Assembly (NCBI GenBank): GCA_008360975.2
Contig: CM039210.1
Location: 9,860,293 to 9,924,292, forward strand
Direction: 5' to 3'
From: Lichenostomus cassidix
Taxonomy: Eukaryota > Chordata > Aves > Passeriformes > Meliphagidae
Length of the DNA stretch: 64,000 nucleotides
Below are positions 11,045 through 21,294 of the stretch, one piece after another. How positions within the stretch are numbered: the first letter of the stretch is position 1; each line of letters opens with the position of its first letter. Below the pieces are notes generated by a model that saw only the letters and a program-made list of their open reading frames with translations, made no database searches and was not told the origin of the DNA. The position numbers and the translations under genes are program-made.

Positions 11045-12893
11045 CTTTTGTAAGAATTAAAATTATACACATAGCATCCATTTTAATATTTGAAAAAAGC
11101 CATTATTATAATATGTATTTATCACAGGGGGAAGGGCCCCCCGGTTTCCCTGAGGCACCCGAGTGGATGGTAAAGGTCCTACTCTGTCAATTTTGGTGTT
11201 TATAAAAGTCCCAGTTCAAACGGCTGCTCTTACAAAACGAAAGCTCACCCAGTAAGGAAGAAATGCAGTTGCTGGGCTCCAGCGGTCACAGAGAAACCTC
11301 TCCTAGCTGCGGAAACTCGGCTGTCTCTTCTGGTGCCCCAGAAGTAAGAGAGTTACCAGCGGCCAAGTGTTCCCCTCCCCTTGCCATACCTTGGCTACAT
11401 CTTTTGTCTCTTAAGTATCTGGTTGTTAGTGTCTTAGCAACAGAATGGAGAAAATTCCCCAACCTCCCACAGAGACCTCTTTCTTTCCATATGGCTCCAT
11501 GGGCATGAACAATACTAAAAGCATATTTCGAGTCAGTCAATATGTTTACTTTTTTCCTGATGCCAATTCCAGGGCTCTTTGTAGCACTATGAGTTCTGCC
11601 CTTTGTGCTGAAGTGTCCACGGGCAGCGGTGCAGCTTCTGATACCTTGGTTGACAAGACTATGGCATAGCCAGCTCATTGTTTTCCATCTTTCGCAAAGC
11701 TACTTCCTTTGGTAAAGAACTCTGTCTCTGGATCCTCAATGGGTGCGTCTTGTAGGTCTGGTCAGCTTGCATAAACTTGCTCAATTGTATATAAGCAATC
11801 ATGGGTTAGCTGCTCTTCCCCTTGCATTTGGGTGTTTAGGAATTGGGCTGGATTTACTGCTGTGGTTGCTTTCAACTTAATATCTTCTTGCTACCTTAGA
11901 ACAGTCTGATATTTCAGCATACGGCTTGGGGAAAGCCTATACTCCCCTTTTTGGCCTAATACAGTAGTTACAGAATGTGGAGTATACACTATTATCTTTT
12001 GTCAATTTCCTGGCCTCTTGGATGAGGAGAACAGTTGGTGCTACAGGTCACAGGCATCCAGGCCATTCCTGGCTAATGTTGTCGAGTTCTTTTGGAAAGT
12101 ACCCCACAGGCCTCTTGAAGTCTCTTACCTTCTGAGCCAGAACTCCAAGGGCGAGGTGCTGTTGTTCATGCACAAAAAGCTCAAAGGGCTTTTTTATGTC
12201 CGGAAGCCCTAAGGCAGGTGAAGGTATCAGGGCCATCTTTAAGTTACAAAACACATGTTCACTCCCAGGAGTCAAAATAAAATGTCCTTCTGGAACCTCC
12301 TTTAAAAGCTCATACAGTGGTTTAACTAAAAGTCCATAATTTGAAACCCACGATCTACACCACCCAGCCATGCCCAAGAATGCTCTTAAATCTCAGGCAG
12401 TCACAGGTTGGGGTATCCGGTAGATGTCTTCCTTTCTTTCTGTTCCAAATTTCCACCCTCCTGGAATTTTTTCAAACCCTAGGTAGGTAACTTGCTGCCT
12501 CATGATTTGAGCTTTTCCCTGAGATATTTTGTAGCCTCCCTGGCCTAGGAGGATTGATAGTCAATTCCATGCACTTTTCATGAGTTTCAGTTCCTAGTAA
12601 GATGTCATCAACATACTGCAGGACCAGCCCTTTGGGATTGTCTTTCTTCCAGGTCTCTAATTCTTTTACCGATTGGTTCCCAAAAATTGTTGGAGTATTT
12701 TTAAATCCTTGTGGTAACACAGTCCAGGTAAGCTGAGTCTTCTGAGCAGTTTGGGGATTTTCCCATTCAAAGGCAAAAATCCTTTGGCTCTGTTTATCAA
12801 GAGGTATGCAAAAGAAGGCATCCTTCAAATCTATTACTGTAAACCATTGGTGATATTCTGTAAGGGCTGTTAACAGGGTATAGGGATTGGCTA

Positions 12894-13408
12894 TGATGCC
12901 TGGTGATTTTTGTCTTTTTTTTTATACCCTTTTTATACATTTTTATACCCTTTCCCTCTCCTTGTACTCTTCACAAACACTCCTTGTACCTTAGCACCAA
13001 ATGTTTATAATTCTTGTAGTCTGATATTTAGTTTAGTTTGGGGGTTTTGCAAAGCGGGAAGACCAAACATTCATACTATCTCAGAACTAGAGGCTCCAAC
13101 CTTGGACAGAGCCTCCTCTCTGGAACATATTTTTGTAAACTAGGCTATAGTCCTATTTAGGGGGGGTGGTAATTGGAATAGGGGGACAATTACTTCATTT
13201 ATTAAGTTTCTTATTGGGGATTTTAGGTAGATATGATAATTTGTGAGGTCCATAAAATTGTATACGCGTTGTATGCAGCGTGCTTCTCGGCGTGTTTCCA
13301 CCTTTGACGAGTGTGCACCTTGGATACTATTAAAACCAAGGTAATACCTACCCTTTTCCCCTTTACTGCTGTGTCTGCTTCATATTTTTACCAGCCGATA
13401 AGGCATCA
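12894..13408 (-). mobile_element. Solo LTR-like insertion E in the RT of provirus B
   Basis: 515 bp with inverted ends TGATGCC ... GGCATCA, flanked by GCTA (12,890-12,893 and 13,409-13,412). Taking it out with one GCTA restores the RT frame exactly (HPVVA followed by NPYTLL), which proves the borders. TG/CA ends and a 4-bp duplication suggest a class I LTR. Minus orientation is tentative, from an AATAAA on that strand. Confidence 0.75.
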
Positions 13409-14138
13409 GCTACAACAGGGTGGATATCCTGAACTATTTGATAGGCTGTCTACTAACCTGTACCTGTCTGTTCCAGGCTTTTTAACTGGCAAAATAGGAG
13501 TGTTATATTCTGATTCACATTCTATCAATAGTCCAAATTCCCTGAAATTTTCTATGAGTCTCTCAATTCCCCTTCTAGCTTCTAAAGGATGTTGCTTCTG
13601 CCTTACCAGTTTTGATCCAGGTTTTAGGGTAATGCTTACAAGCTGAGCTCATTTGGAACGTCCTGGAGTTCTGCTGGGCCAAACCAAGGGTGTTACTGCA
13701 TTTTCTATGGCTTTCAGTATTCCTCCAGAATTGTCTGGTTCCAGTGTACCCTGTAACATAAAAGTTCTGGCCTTGATGGCCTTAGCCTCAAGTACCAATA
13801 ATTGTATTTCTCCATCTTTCAAATAAAATTTGACCCTCCAATTTACTCAATAGATCTCTTCCCCAAAGAGGAATCAAACACTCTGGCATATATAAAAATT
13901 GGTGCGATATCCATAATTTGCCAAATTTAAATGTTCTCTTCTTTGTCCTCCCTGTTGCACCAACATTTACAGTTTCTTGGCCTAATCCTCCCTGGTTTGT
14001 ATTTAATATCGAAAAAGTAGCCCCAGTGTCTATTAAAAAGCCAATCTTCTGTTTCCATTTAAGCAATCTCTGGTAATTTCTGATATCCTTGAAGGAGACT
14101 GCCTGTTTACACTTGGGGCAGCTGAGCGTATTTAACAC

Positions 14139-16245
14139 TTGAGTACAATATTGTACTGAAAACCTCTTTTAGATTACATCTTAAGCTTTTTGTACTGTAG
14201 TCCCAAGTACTATTTCTCTTATTTTTTTCCTTAGACACACAGAGCACACATACTGACATACAGTGTATACACACTGAAATGAGATACACATAAACAGAGA
14301 CACAGTACACAGAGACCCGCACAGCACAGGCACAGTGCACAGAAAGCACATACAGTGTACACAAGGCTAGCACAACATCAGAGCAGCGACAGACAACATC
14401 GAGACAACATCGAGACAACATCAGCTGTAAAACGGTCACTTTTAAACCTTTTCCAGCCTTTTTGCCTTTCCATGCACAAAAAACAAAGCACATATTACAT
14501 ACGCACAGAAAACAGAGCACACATCCATCACTTCAAAACTCCAACAGGCACTCAGCTATGTTTCCACACTCTCCCATCAAGCGGACTTTACATATACATC
14601 ATGAACCTCCCCGTGTTCATATGCTGGCAAATTCAACACACACTACTCACTCCCACGCACACATCCCCAGAGCCCAAAAAGAATTCACAGCATCTGAGTA
14701 AACTTTACTATTAGTTGAGAGTTAAGTAGTGGGTTTCCTCCCATCATTTTCTTCAGTGATTCAATATACATTTCAACAGAGAATTCAGAATACCACCTCC
14801 GACTTTAGTTTTAGAAGAAACCACCCCCATATTCGATCAAACAGGTGCATAGAATACCCATGGCGGTTTCTGGGCTGAGGCAGAGGGGATGGGGGGCTGC
14901 CCAGGTGTGGTCAGGAGTGCCACAGGGAAGCTGCGCAGGTTGGTGGAGGCCGGGGCCAGGCTCGGGTTTCTGTGCTGTAAACACTTTTTTTTCCTTTCTT
15001 CCTTCATCTTACCCCCCCCCCCCCACTCAGGGCCAAGGTGATAGCAGCCAAGCGCTTTGCTGAGTGGAGCAGTGGCTAAGTTGTGGGGCGGGGGGGGCCT
15101 ACCTGCCTGCCCGCTCTTGCCCGTGGTGGGAATTCGGCCCTCAGCACTTGCGGGGGTGGGGTGGGGGGGGGGTATCCAGCAGCACGGCACAGAACAGTAC
15201 GCATGAACGACAGTTTTATTCTCCACATTTTTTTCTTTTTCTCTTTACTGCAGACAAATGCTTTAAGTTCCCAGGAGGGATTGAAACCCTTTATCCAGGA
15301 CTGGCCAAGGTGCTATAGCCACTTGGTGGGGTACAAGGCTTTCAGAGGGGGATCAAACCCCTTATCAGGTCCCCCAGACTTGAGGGGACTCTAATCTCCA
15401 GTAAGCTTACCAACAGACAGTACAGGGACTAAAATCCTGCCAGGGGCTCAAACCCCATCACCACAGTTACCAGAATTACCAGAGTTACCAGAAACTAAGT
15501 GTTGCAGTGTATGAGACCACCTCGGGGGCTGCCAGGGAGCCGAGGGGTCCCAGGGCAGCAGAGACACGGTGGTGGGACAGCTCCGAGGTTTGAAGTTACC
15601 CCCTGAATATTGGATGGTTTCTCCCTAGACTATGTTAATCCCCCTATGGGTGTTGGCCTTGACCTGGTCCCTCACTCCGCCCCTCCCTTCTCCCCATTGG
15701 TCGTTGTATCCTCCCGCCTTCTCCCCGCCCCTGTGCCCTCAGACTATTGGCCCTATATCTCTATATCAATGGTCACTCAGAGTCATTTGGTCTCTTTCAC
15801 TGCTGGACACCTTTGGGAATAAACTATTCTTCAAAACTCCACGTGACTGAGCCCTCTGAATTCTTTGTCTCTAGTAAAACGCATGAGCTTATCCAAAGTC
15901 TCTTGGGTGAGCATGTGTGTGTGCCTTCCACCGGCATGGGTGAAAGAAGGGTCTGCCTGCACAGTACCAAGCTGTACTGGCCAAAGTGATCTCTCAGAGC
16001 CTTAGAGACGCTTTCGGTAAAGGCAGAGGCCTATTCCACTCCGCACCCCCCTCTACCATTAACTTAGTGCGGGGTTAGTGCCCCCTAGTCAATAACCCCA
16101 AGATTTAAATGATGCCTTTTACTTACCCTGGGGATCTTTCCATAAGTCTCTTAACAGTCCAAAGCCGAGGGGTCCCCCCCGGAGAATACCTCAGTGCTGG
16201 CTGGAGGCCTGTCGACTGCTGATCCAACAAGGCTCAGAGGCCGAG
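14139..16245 (-). other. Leader of provirus B; gag absent
   Basis: Between the protease and the primer site no Gag similarity is visible. Instead there is C/A-rich sequence like the provirus A leader, with a repetitive stretch at 14,229-14,420 that includes three near-identical CATCGAGACAA-type units. A GC-rich part follows (14,840-15,190), with a poly-C run near 15,012-15,026 and G-runs up to 15,170, and then LTR-like sequence at 15,590-15,990. The frame at 14,837-15,226 (minus) is proline-rich but has no family signature, so I do not call it a gene. Confidence 0.5.
15590..15990 (+). repeat. Probable inserted LTR in the provirus B leader
   Basis: Plus-strand sequence with CCATTGGT and CTATTGG (CCAAT-box-like), a C-rich promoter-type stretch and AATAAA near 15,820, followed by about 150 bp of U5-like sequence. 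Borders and duplication could not be fixed. It could instead be part of the original leader. Confidence 0.35.
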
Positions 16246-16263
16246 GTCCCATCTGGGTTGACA
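16246..16263 (-). promoter_or_regulatory. Primer binding site of provirus B, tRNA-Arg type, decayed
   Basis: The minus-strand 18-mer begins TGTCAACCC and matches the site in provirus A at 16 of 18 positions. It lies five bases from the LTR edge at 16,269. Confidence 0.6.
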
Positions 16264-16268
16264 GTTGC

Positions 16269-16706
16269 TGTCACCAAATTACAAAAAAACGGGTAAAATA
16301 AAACTCAACACGAATTTTTCTGTGTTAAAGAGGGCATCATTTATTCAGGTGCCTGGAGTGGCATGGGGGATCACTCCTCCCAACACGCCCCCTGATTGTT
16401 ACAAGTGTGTTGCTAATATACAGTCACTATATGCATATTATAATTTGCCCATTACCATAAAAATCCTCCTCATGTTCCCCAAGTTCCCAAACTCAGTCCT
16501 TGTTTTGTTTGTAGCTGCATTCCTGAGCCAGATGTCTCCTCTTTATCTTCCAATGTCCTTGCATGGGGAGTGATTTTTGCATGCCTTGCTTCTCTGCTAA
16601 AGGTCTGCAGACACAGTGTCTTCTCTGCTAAAAGTTCACAGTCACAGTGTCTCTCTGTTAAAAGCTCACAGTTACAGTAGAAATTGAATTAACCTTTTTG
16701 GTATCA
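16269..16706 (-). repeat. 5' LTR of provirus B
   Basis: 438 bp, plus strand TGTCACCAAATTAC ... TTGGTATCA, homologous to 5,627-6,063 over its full length. The CR1 element starts immediately to its right. Confidence 0.85.
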
Positions 16707-19394
16707 CCCTGATTGACAGTTACAGGGTCTTCAGGAGGGAAAGACAAGGCAGAAGAGGGAGAGGGGTGGCACTATGTATTAGAAGGGTTAGAATGCATGG
16801 AGCTCACAGTTGGCAATGGCACAGTTGAGAGCCTCTGGATAAGTATGAAAGGGCGAATAAATAATGAGCATGTCATTGTATGAGTCTACTATAGAGCTCT
16901 TAGCCAGGACGATGACACTGACAAATTATTTTTTGAGGAACTAAGGGACACTTCCAAGTTAACTGCCCTTGTCCTTTTGGGGGACTTCAACTTGCCAGAA
17001 ATTAACTGGGACCATCACACAGCTGCTACAACCTGGGCCAGAAGATTCCTAAAAAACCTGGATGACAACTTCATGGAACAGATCTTAAGGGAGCCAACTC
17101 AGAAAGATGCACTCCTCAATCTACTGCTTGTCAAAAGAGAGGATCTCGTGAGCGAAGTGGAAACTGGTGGCTGTCTTGGCCACAGCAATCATGAAGCGAT
17201 CAAGTTTAAAATCTCTGGTGACAGGATGAAAAGTTCCAGCAAAACTTCAAATCTGGACATGAGGAGAGCAGACTTCATGATGCTCAGGGAAATAGTAAGT
17301 AAGGTCCCCTGGAACAATGTTTTTGCAGGTGCTGGGGTCCATCAGTGCTGGTCACTTTTTAAGCACCACCTTCTAAAGGCACAGGAGCAGGCAATTCCCA
17401 AATGCTGGAAGTCAAGCAGGTAAGGCAGAAGGCCAGCTTGGCAGAACATGATTCTTCTCTTGGAAATAAAGCAAAAAAAAAGGTGTATCTCCAGTGGAAA
17501 CAAGGTCAGGTAATGTGGGAAGAATACAGAGATGCTGTTTGTCACTGTAGGAAGAAAATTTCTGTGGCCAAAGCTCAAGTGGAATTGAAGCTGGACAGAA
17601 ATGTGGGAGACAGTAAAAAGAGTTTTTTCAAATATATTGATGGCAAATGGTAGTGCAGAAATAACATTGGCCTTTTACAGGATGAGGATGGTCACCTCAT
17701 AAACAGGGACATGGACAAGGCAAGGTGTTTAATGCATTCTTTACTTCCATCTTCAACATGAATGATGGACCAAGTGGGTCTCAGTGCCCTGAGCTGGGGA
17801 ACCATGGCTGCAAGAATGATAAACTCCCAGTCAACCATGAACTTGTGTGGGATCTGCTGCTCCAGCTGGATCCCTACAAATCTATGGGTCCTGACAGGAT
17901 TCGTCCAAGAGTCCTTAAAGAGCTGGCTGATGTAATTGATGATTTTTGGACAGTCTTGGAAATCCAGAGAGGTCCCAGCTGACTGGAAGCCAACAAACAT
18001 TGTCCCGATTTTCAAGAAGGGAAAGAAGGTTGACCCTGGAAACTACAGGCTTGTCAACCTCACTTCAGTGCCTGGTAAAGTTATGGAGAAGATTATTCTA
18101 GAAGGTATCGAAAAATACCTGAAGGACAATGCAGTCATCAGTTACAGCCAGCATGGCTTCATGAGAGGAAAGTCCTGCTTATCAAACTTCATTTCCTTTT
18201 ATGACAAGGTGACCCATGCAGTTGTTCAAGGGAAGGCAGTTGATGTCTGCTTTATGGATTTCAGTAAAGCTTTTGATACTCTCATAGTATCCTTCTGGAC
18301 AAACTGTCCAGCACACAGCTGGATAAACACATCATGCGATGGGTGAACAACTGGCTCATGAATTGGACACAAAAAGTTATAGTGAATGGGTTACATTAGG
18401 TTGGTGACTGGTGGCTAGTGGGGTTCCACAGAGCTCCATCTTAGGGCCAGTGCTCTTCAATATCTTCATTTACAACCTGGACTCAGGACTCAAAGGGATA
18501 CTAAGTTGGTAGATGATGCAAAACTGGGAGGAGCTATTGACTCCCTCGAAGGCAGGGAGGCCCTGCAGAGACACCTCAAGAAATGAAAGGGCTGGGCAAT
18601 CACCAACCATATGAAGTTCAACAAGGGAAAGTTCTGGATTCTGCACCTGGGATGGGGCAATTGTATATGTGTGTACAGACTGGGGAAAGAGACTCTGGAA
18701 AGCAGTGCCACAGAAAGGGGCCTGGGGATCTTGGTCGATGGCAAGTTGAATATAAGTCAGCAGTGTGCCCTGACAGTCAGGAGGGACAACCATGTCCTGG
18801 GGTGCATCAGGCAAAGCATCACCAGCCAGTTGAAGGAGGTGATGGTCCCACTCTGCTCTGCACTGATGTGGCCTCACTTTGAATACTGTGTGCAGTTTTG
18901 GGCACCACAATATAAGAAAGATATTAAACTATTAGAGAGAGTCCAAATGAGGGCAACAAAGATGGTGAAGGGCCTTGAGGGGAAGATGTATGAGGAGAAG
19001 CTAAGGTCACTTGGTCTGTTCAGCCTGGAGGAGACTGAGGGGAGACCTTATTGCAGTCTACAACTTCCTTGTGAGGGGAAGAGGAGAGGCGGACACTGAT
19101 CTCTTCTCTGTGGTGTCCAGTGACAGGACCCGAGGGAATAACCTGAAGTTGTGTCAGGGGAGGTTTAGGTTGGATATTAGTAAAAGGTTCTTCATCCAGA
19201 GGGTGGTTGGGCACTGGAACAGGCTCCCCAGAGAAGTGGTCACAGCACCAAGCCTGACAGAATTCAAAAAGCATTTGGACAATACTCTCAGGCACATGGT
19301 GTGACTCTTGAGGATGGTGCTGTTCAGGGCTGGGAGTTGGACTCAATGATCCTTGTGGGTCCCTTCCAACTCAGCTTATTCTGTGATTCTATTT
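16707..19394 (+). mobile_element. CR1 LINE, 5'-truncated, 3' end present
   Basis: About 2.7 kb of a CR1 non-LTR retrotransposon on the plus strand. It starts within ORF2 and ends with the CR1-type 3' tail: a GATCCTTGTGGGTCCCTTCC-like segment and terminal ATTCTGTGATTCTAT. The 5' truncation is typical of CR1. The left border coincides with the provirus B LTR, so the order of events is unclear. Confidence 0.9.
16950..19304 (+). pseudogene. CR1 ORF2 (endonuclease-reverse transcriptase), decayed
   Basis: In order: the C-terminal half of the endonuclease (GDFNLPEINW, then SNHEAIKF at about 16,980-17,210); a linker; the RT core (GPDRIRPRVLKEL, NYRLVNLTSVPGK, GFMRGKSCLSN, and the catalytic-region motif FMDFSKAFDT near 18,250-18,290); and the C-terminal domain ([21 protein letters not shown], the HFEYCVQFWAP segment, then [11 protein letters not shown] and [10 protein letters not shown]). 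At least five frame changes or stops split it (for example near 17,420, 17,655, 17,985, 18,300 and 18,520), so no active protein is made. CR1 normally reverse-transcribes its own RNA at nicked DNA. Confidence 0.88.
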
Positions 19395-19660
19395 GTCTTC
19401 CCAAGGAACCATTAAGCGTGATAGGGCCCTGTTTTCCTGGAGAAAGCTGAATACCTGCCTGCTCATGGGAAGCTGTGAATGAATTTCTTGTTGTGCTTTG
19501 CTTGTGTGCGCCACTTTTGTTTTTCCTATTAAACTGTCTTTATTTCCATTAATGAGGTTTTTTCCACTTTTACCCTTGTGATTCTTTCCCTGATCTCGCT
19601 GGTCGAGGAGCAAGCAAGCAGCTGTGTGGTACTTGGCTGCTGGCTGGGGTTAAACCACAG
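19395..19660 (+). repeat. 5' LTR fragment of T1
   Basis: Shares sequence with the T LTR 3' part at 37,690-37,965, including TTGTCTTCCCAAG, CTATTAAACTGTCTTTAT and the terminal GGGGTTAAACCACA. The 5' half is missing and a CR1 3' end abuts it. Confidence 0.65.
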
Positions 19661-19676
19661 AAGTCCTTTTTGGCAC

Positions 19677-21289
19677 TGTAAGGCCCCCAAAAACTTGCTC
19701 GATGAGGCTTTTAAAAGGGCTTATCGTTGTTCATATGCTCTGAGTTCGACACATGGGAGAAATACTGACAAGGTATTCTCAAGAGGTCAAAACTAAAAAA
19801 AAAAGACTTTACTGGCAACTTTAGGAAATCAAAAAACTTTGGCAAAAGGTTTAGAGCAGCATTCAATCAACATAAAACACTTCTCAAAGCATTCACTTAG
19901 CCCATTCAACTTAGCAAACTCTAAGCCCATTCAATTTTAAGTTACTCAAGAATTCCGAGAAGAGGGAATTAGAAGAAGAGAGAAAAACAGAAAAGATATA
20001 GAAAAGGCACATGTATAGCTATCAATTCCTGGGTTCCAGCAGTGTTCAGCTGATAGACATTCCAAGAGGAGGTAGGGTCAAGACATGTGCTAGCTGCATG
20101 TTTGTCCTTAAATACCCCTTGGCCTTCCTGAACCCTTCCCCCAGGTGGGACTTCTGGTCATCTGGCCACTTAGGAGCTGGATTAGGGGCTCCAGAGGCGG
20201 GTGTAGAGCATTTCCTCCGGTGTGCCAGTGAATAGCAGTGTTGCGCGTTAGGTTTTCCCTGTGAATTTTTTCCCATTTGAAATGGCACTGGGGGGAGGAG
20301 AAGGGAATGCCCTGGGGTTAAATGATAGGCAATTGAGTGAACAAAAGGTGTAGCAAATCACTCTGCCATACCACTGTAATGGCTTGGGTTGGGGAGGGGA
20401 ATGGGGCTTTGGCAATTCTTAGCTGGGGGTGGGCAGTTCTTTTTCCTGTCTGGGAGTGGAGATGGTCGTGAGGTTCTGGCCTTGAACTTCTCCTGCACAG
20501 TGGTTTCAACACTGCTGTGGGGCTCTGCCTGCTGCCTGCTTGTAAGTCCATTGCTTGCAAGAGAGAGAGAGAGAGTCCCAGCTGCACCGCTGACTGAGAC
20601 TTTGGCGGCTGCTGGTGCTGGGAGACCAGCACAGTCCACTGTGTATCGGCTGCTGTTCGTAGTGCCAAAGACTGATTGCCGCTTTTGTAGGTGCCTGGGG
20701 GAGTCATCCCTTCCCCCTCTCTCATCTGAGCCGCCATCACCACCTGGGGAGGTCCTGCTCTTGCATCAGAGTGCTCTTGCTGGCCCGGAGCAAGCCACGG
20801 CAGCCTTCTGCATCACTGGAGCCGGCTAACGCCCTCTGCCGGTTGCAAATGAGTCACTGCCACAATTGCCTCTCCAGAACCACCAGCGCCCCCTGTCGGT
20901 TGTGGTCATAAGTACACCAAATGGGAAACATGCTTAACAGATGGGAAACTCCTGTTATTGTTTTGTTGTTTGTTCTGTTCATATATTTGCTAGTAAAGAA
21001 CTGTTATTCCTTTTCCTACATTTTTGCCTGGAAGCCCCATAATTTCGAAGTTACAATAATTTGGGGGGGGGGGGTCATTTTTCCATTCCAGGAAGGTTAC
21101 TGCCTTCCTCGGCAGACATTTGTCCTTGAAATCAGGACAGGCAGCTACTATGGGCCTGGGATACAGGCTCTAGGAGTGGGGTGTGTGGGGCAGTGCACTG
21201 CCTCACCAGGGCAAGGCCCAACCTGCCCCTTCCTCCCCACACATGCACCCAAAAATGTCTTGAGACATCAATCTTTCCAGTCTCTCACA
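19677..21289 (-). mobile_element. Solo LTR, family V, copy 1, split by Y4
   Basis: Parts 19,677-20,288 and 21,145-21,289, from TGTAAGGCCCCC to TCTCTCACA, flanked by GGCAC (19,672-19,676 and 21,290-21,294). It is the reverse complement of the LTR at 36,168-36,883; matching blocks include the sequence around GAACCCAGGA and the GAGACTGGAAA segment. It inserted into the T1 primer binding site. Confidence 0.7.
20289..21139 (+). mobile_element. Solo LTR, family Y, copy 4
   Basis: Ends in GAAATCAGGACA, a diverged version of the Y terminus. Starts near TGGGGGGAGGAG. Flanked by GGCAC (20,284-20,288) and GGCAG (21,140-21,144), a 5-bp duplication with one change. Nested in V1. The open frame at 20,389-20,829 lies in the GC-rich Y core and is not considered a gene. 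Confidence 0.65.
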
Positions 21290-21294
21290 GGCAC

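Larger units (their letters stand above)
9093..11126 (-). mobile_element. Solo LTR, family X, copy 1, split by a nested LTR
   Basis: Parts 9,093-9,671 and 11,051-11,126, from TGTGAAAAG to TTTATCACA (plus strand), flanked by GGGG on both sides (9,089-9,092 and 11,127-11,130). It matches 52,091-52,793, where the LTR is followed by a polypurine tract. The 4-bp duplication fits class I. It sits inside Y2 and is itself split by the alpha LTR. Confidence 0.75.
8483..11471 (-). mobile_element. Solo LTR, family Y, copy 2, split by nested insertions
   Basis: The left part (8,483-9,092) starts TGTCTTGGTTTGAAAG; the right part (11,131-11,471) ends CCTCCCACA. Flanks TAAAC and GAGAC are a decayed 5-bp duplication. 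The RNase H frame of provirus B (WKERGL on the right, LLTAQRS on the left) meets across the insert. The interruption is the X1 LTR. Confidence 0.75.
6690..14138 (-). pseudogene. pol: pro-pol of provirus B, fragmented by insertions
   Basis: In viral order: protease at 14,138-13,788, with DTGATFS and a LWGRDLL C-terminal motif; RT N-terminus at about 13,640-13,410; RT palm at 12,895-12,472, with LPQG and the YVDD catalytic motif near 12,605-12,616; RT connection at 12,377-12,048; RNase H at 11,678-11,475 and 8,480-8,181 (TDSKYAF, HCKAHQ, NRLADKAT); integrase zinc domain and catalytic core at 8,138-7,635; integrase C-terminus (WEGPY) at about 6,850-6,690. The breaks at 12,894-13,408, 8,483-11,471 and 7,018-7,483 are inserted LTRs. 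Removing E restores the RT frame. Frameshifts and stops occur elsewhere. Confidence 0.85.
5627..16706 (-). mobile_element. Provirus B, gammaretrovirus-like ERV lacking gag, heavily nested
   Basis: Minus-strand provirus bounded by LTRs 5,627-6,063 (viral 3') and 16,269-16,706 (viral 5'). It has a degraded tRNA-Arg-type primer site, a long leader, pro-pol fragments and an env remnant. No gag is recognisable between leader and protease. Five LTR insertions hit it directly or by nesting: Z1, Y2 (holding X1, alpha and Y3) and E. Flanks ATGG (left) and CCCT (right) do not form a duplication, so at least one border was rearranged after integration. Confidence 0.85.

Noticed and set aside
12894..13408. 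Possible mitochondrial insertion or host exon within RT of B
   Set aside because: TG/CA ends and a GCTA duplication, with the RT frame restored on removal, show an LTR-type insertion.
14107..14520. A 137-codon minus-strand frame rich in Cys and Val
   Set aside because: Translation of the C/A-rich repetitive leader; low complexity.
16244..16270. tRNA genes at primer binding sites
   Set aside because: Only 18-base complements of tRNA 3' ends are present; no cloverleaf sequence.
5623..16710. A 4-bp duplication around provirus B
   Set aside because: The flanks are ATGG and CCCT, which do not match; I report the absence instead.
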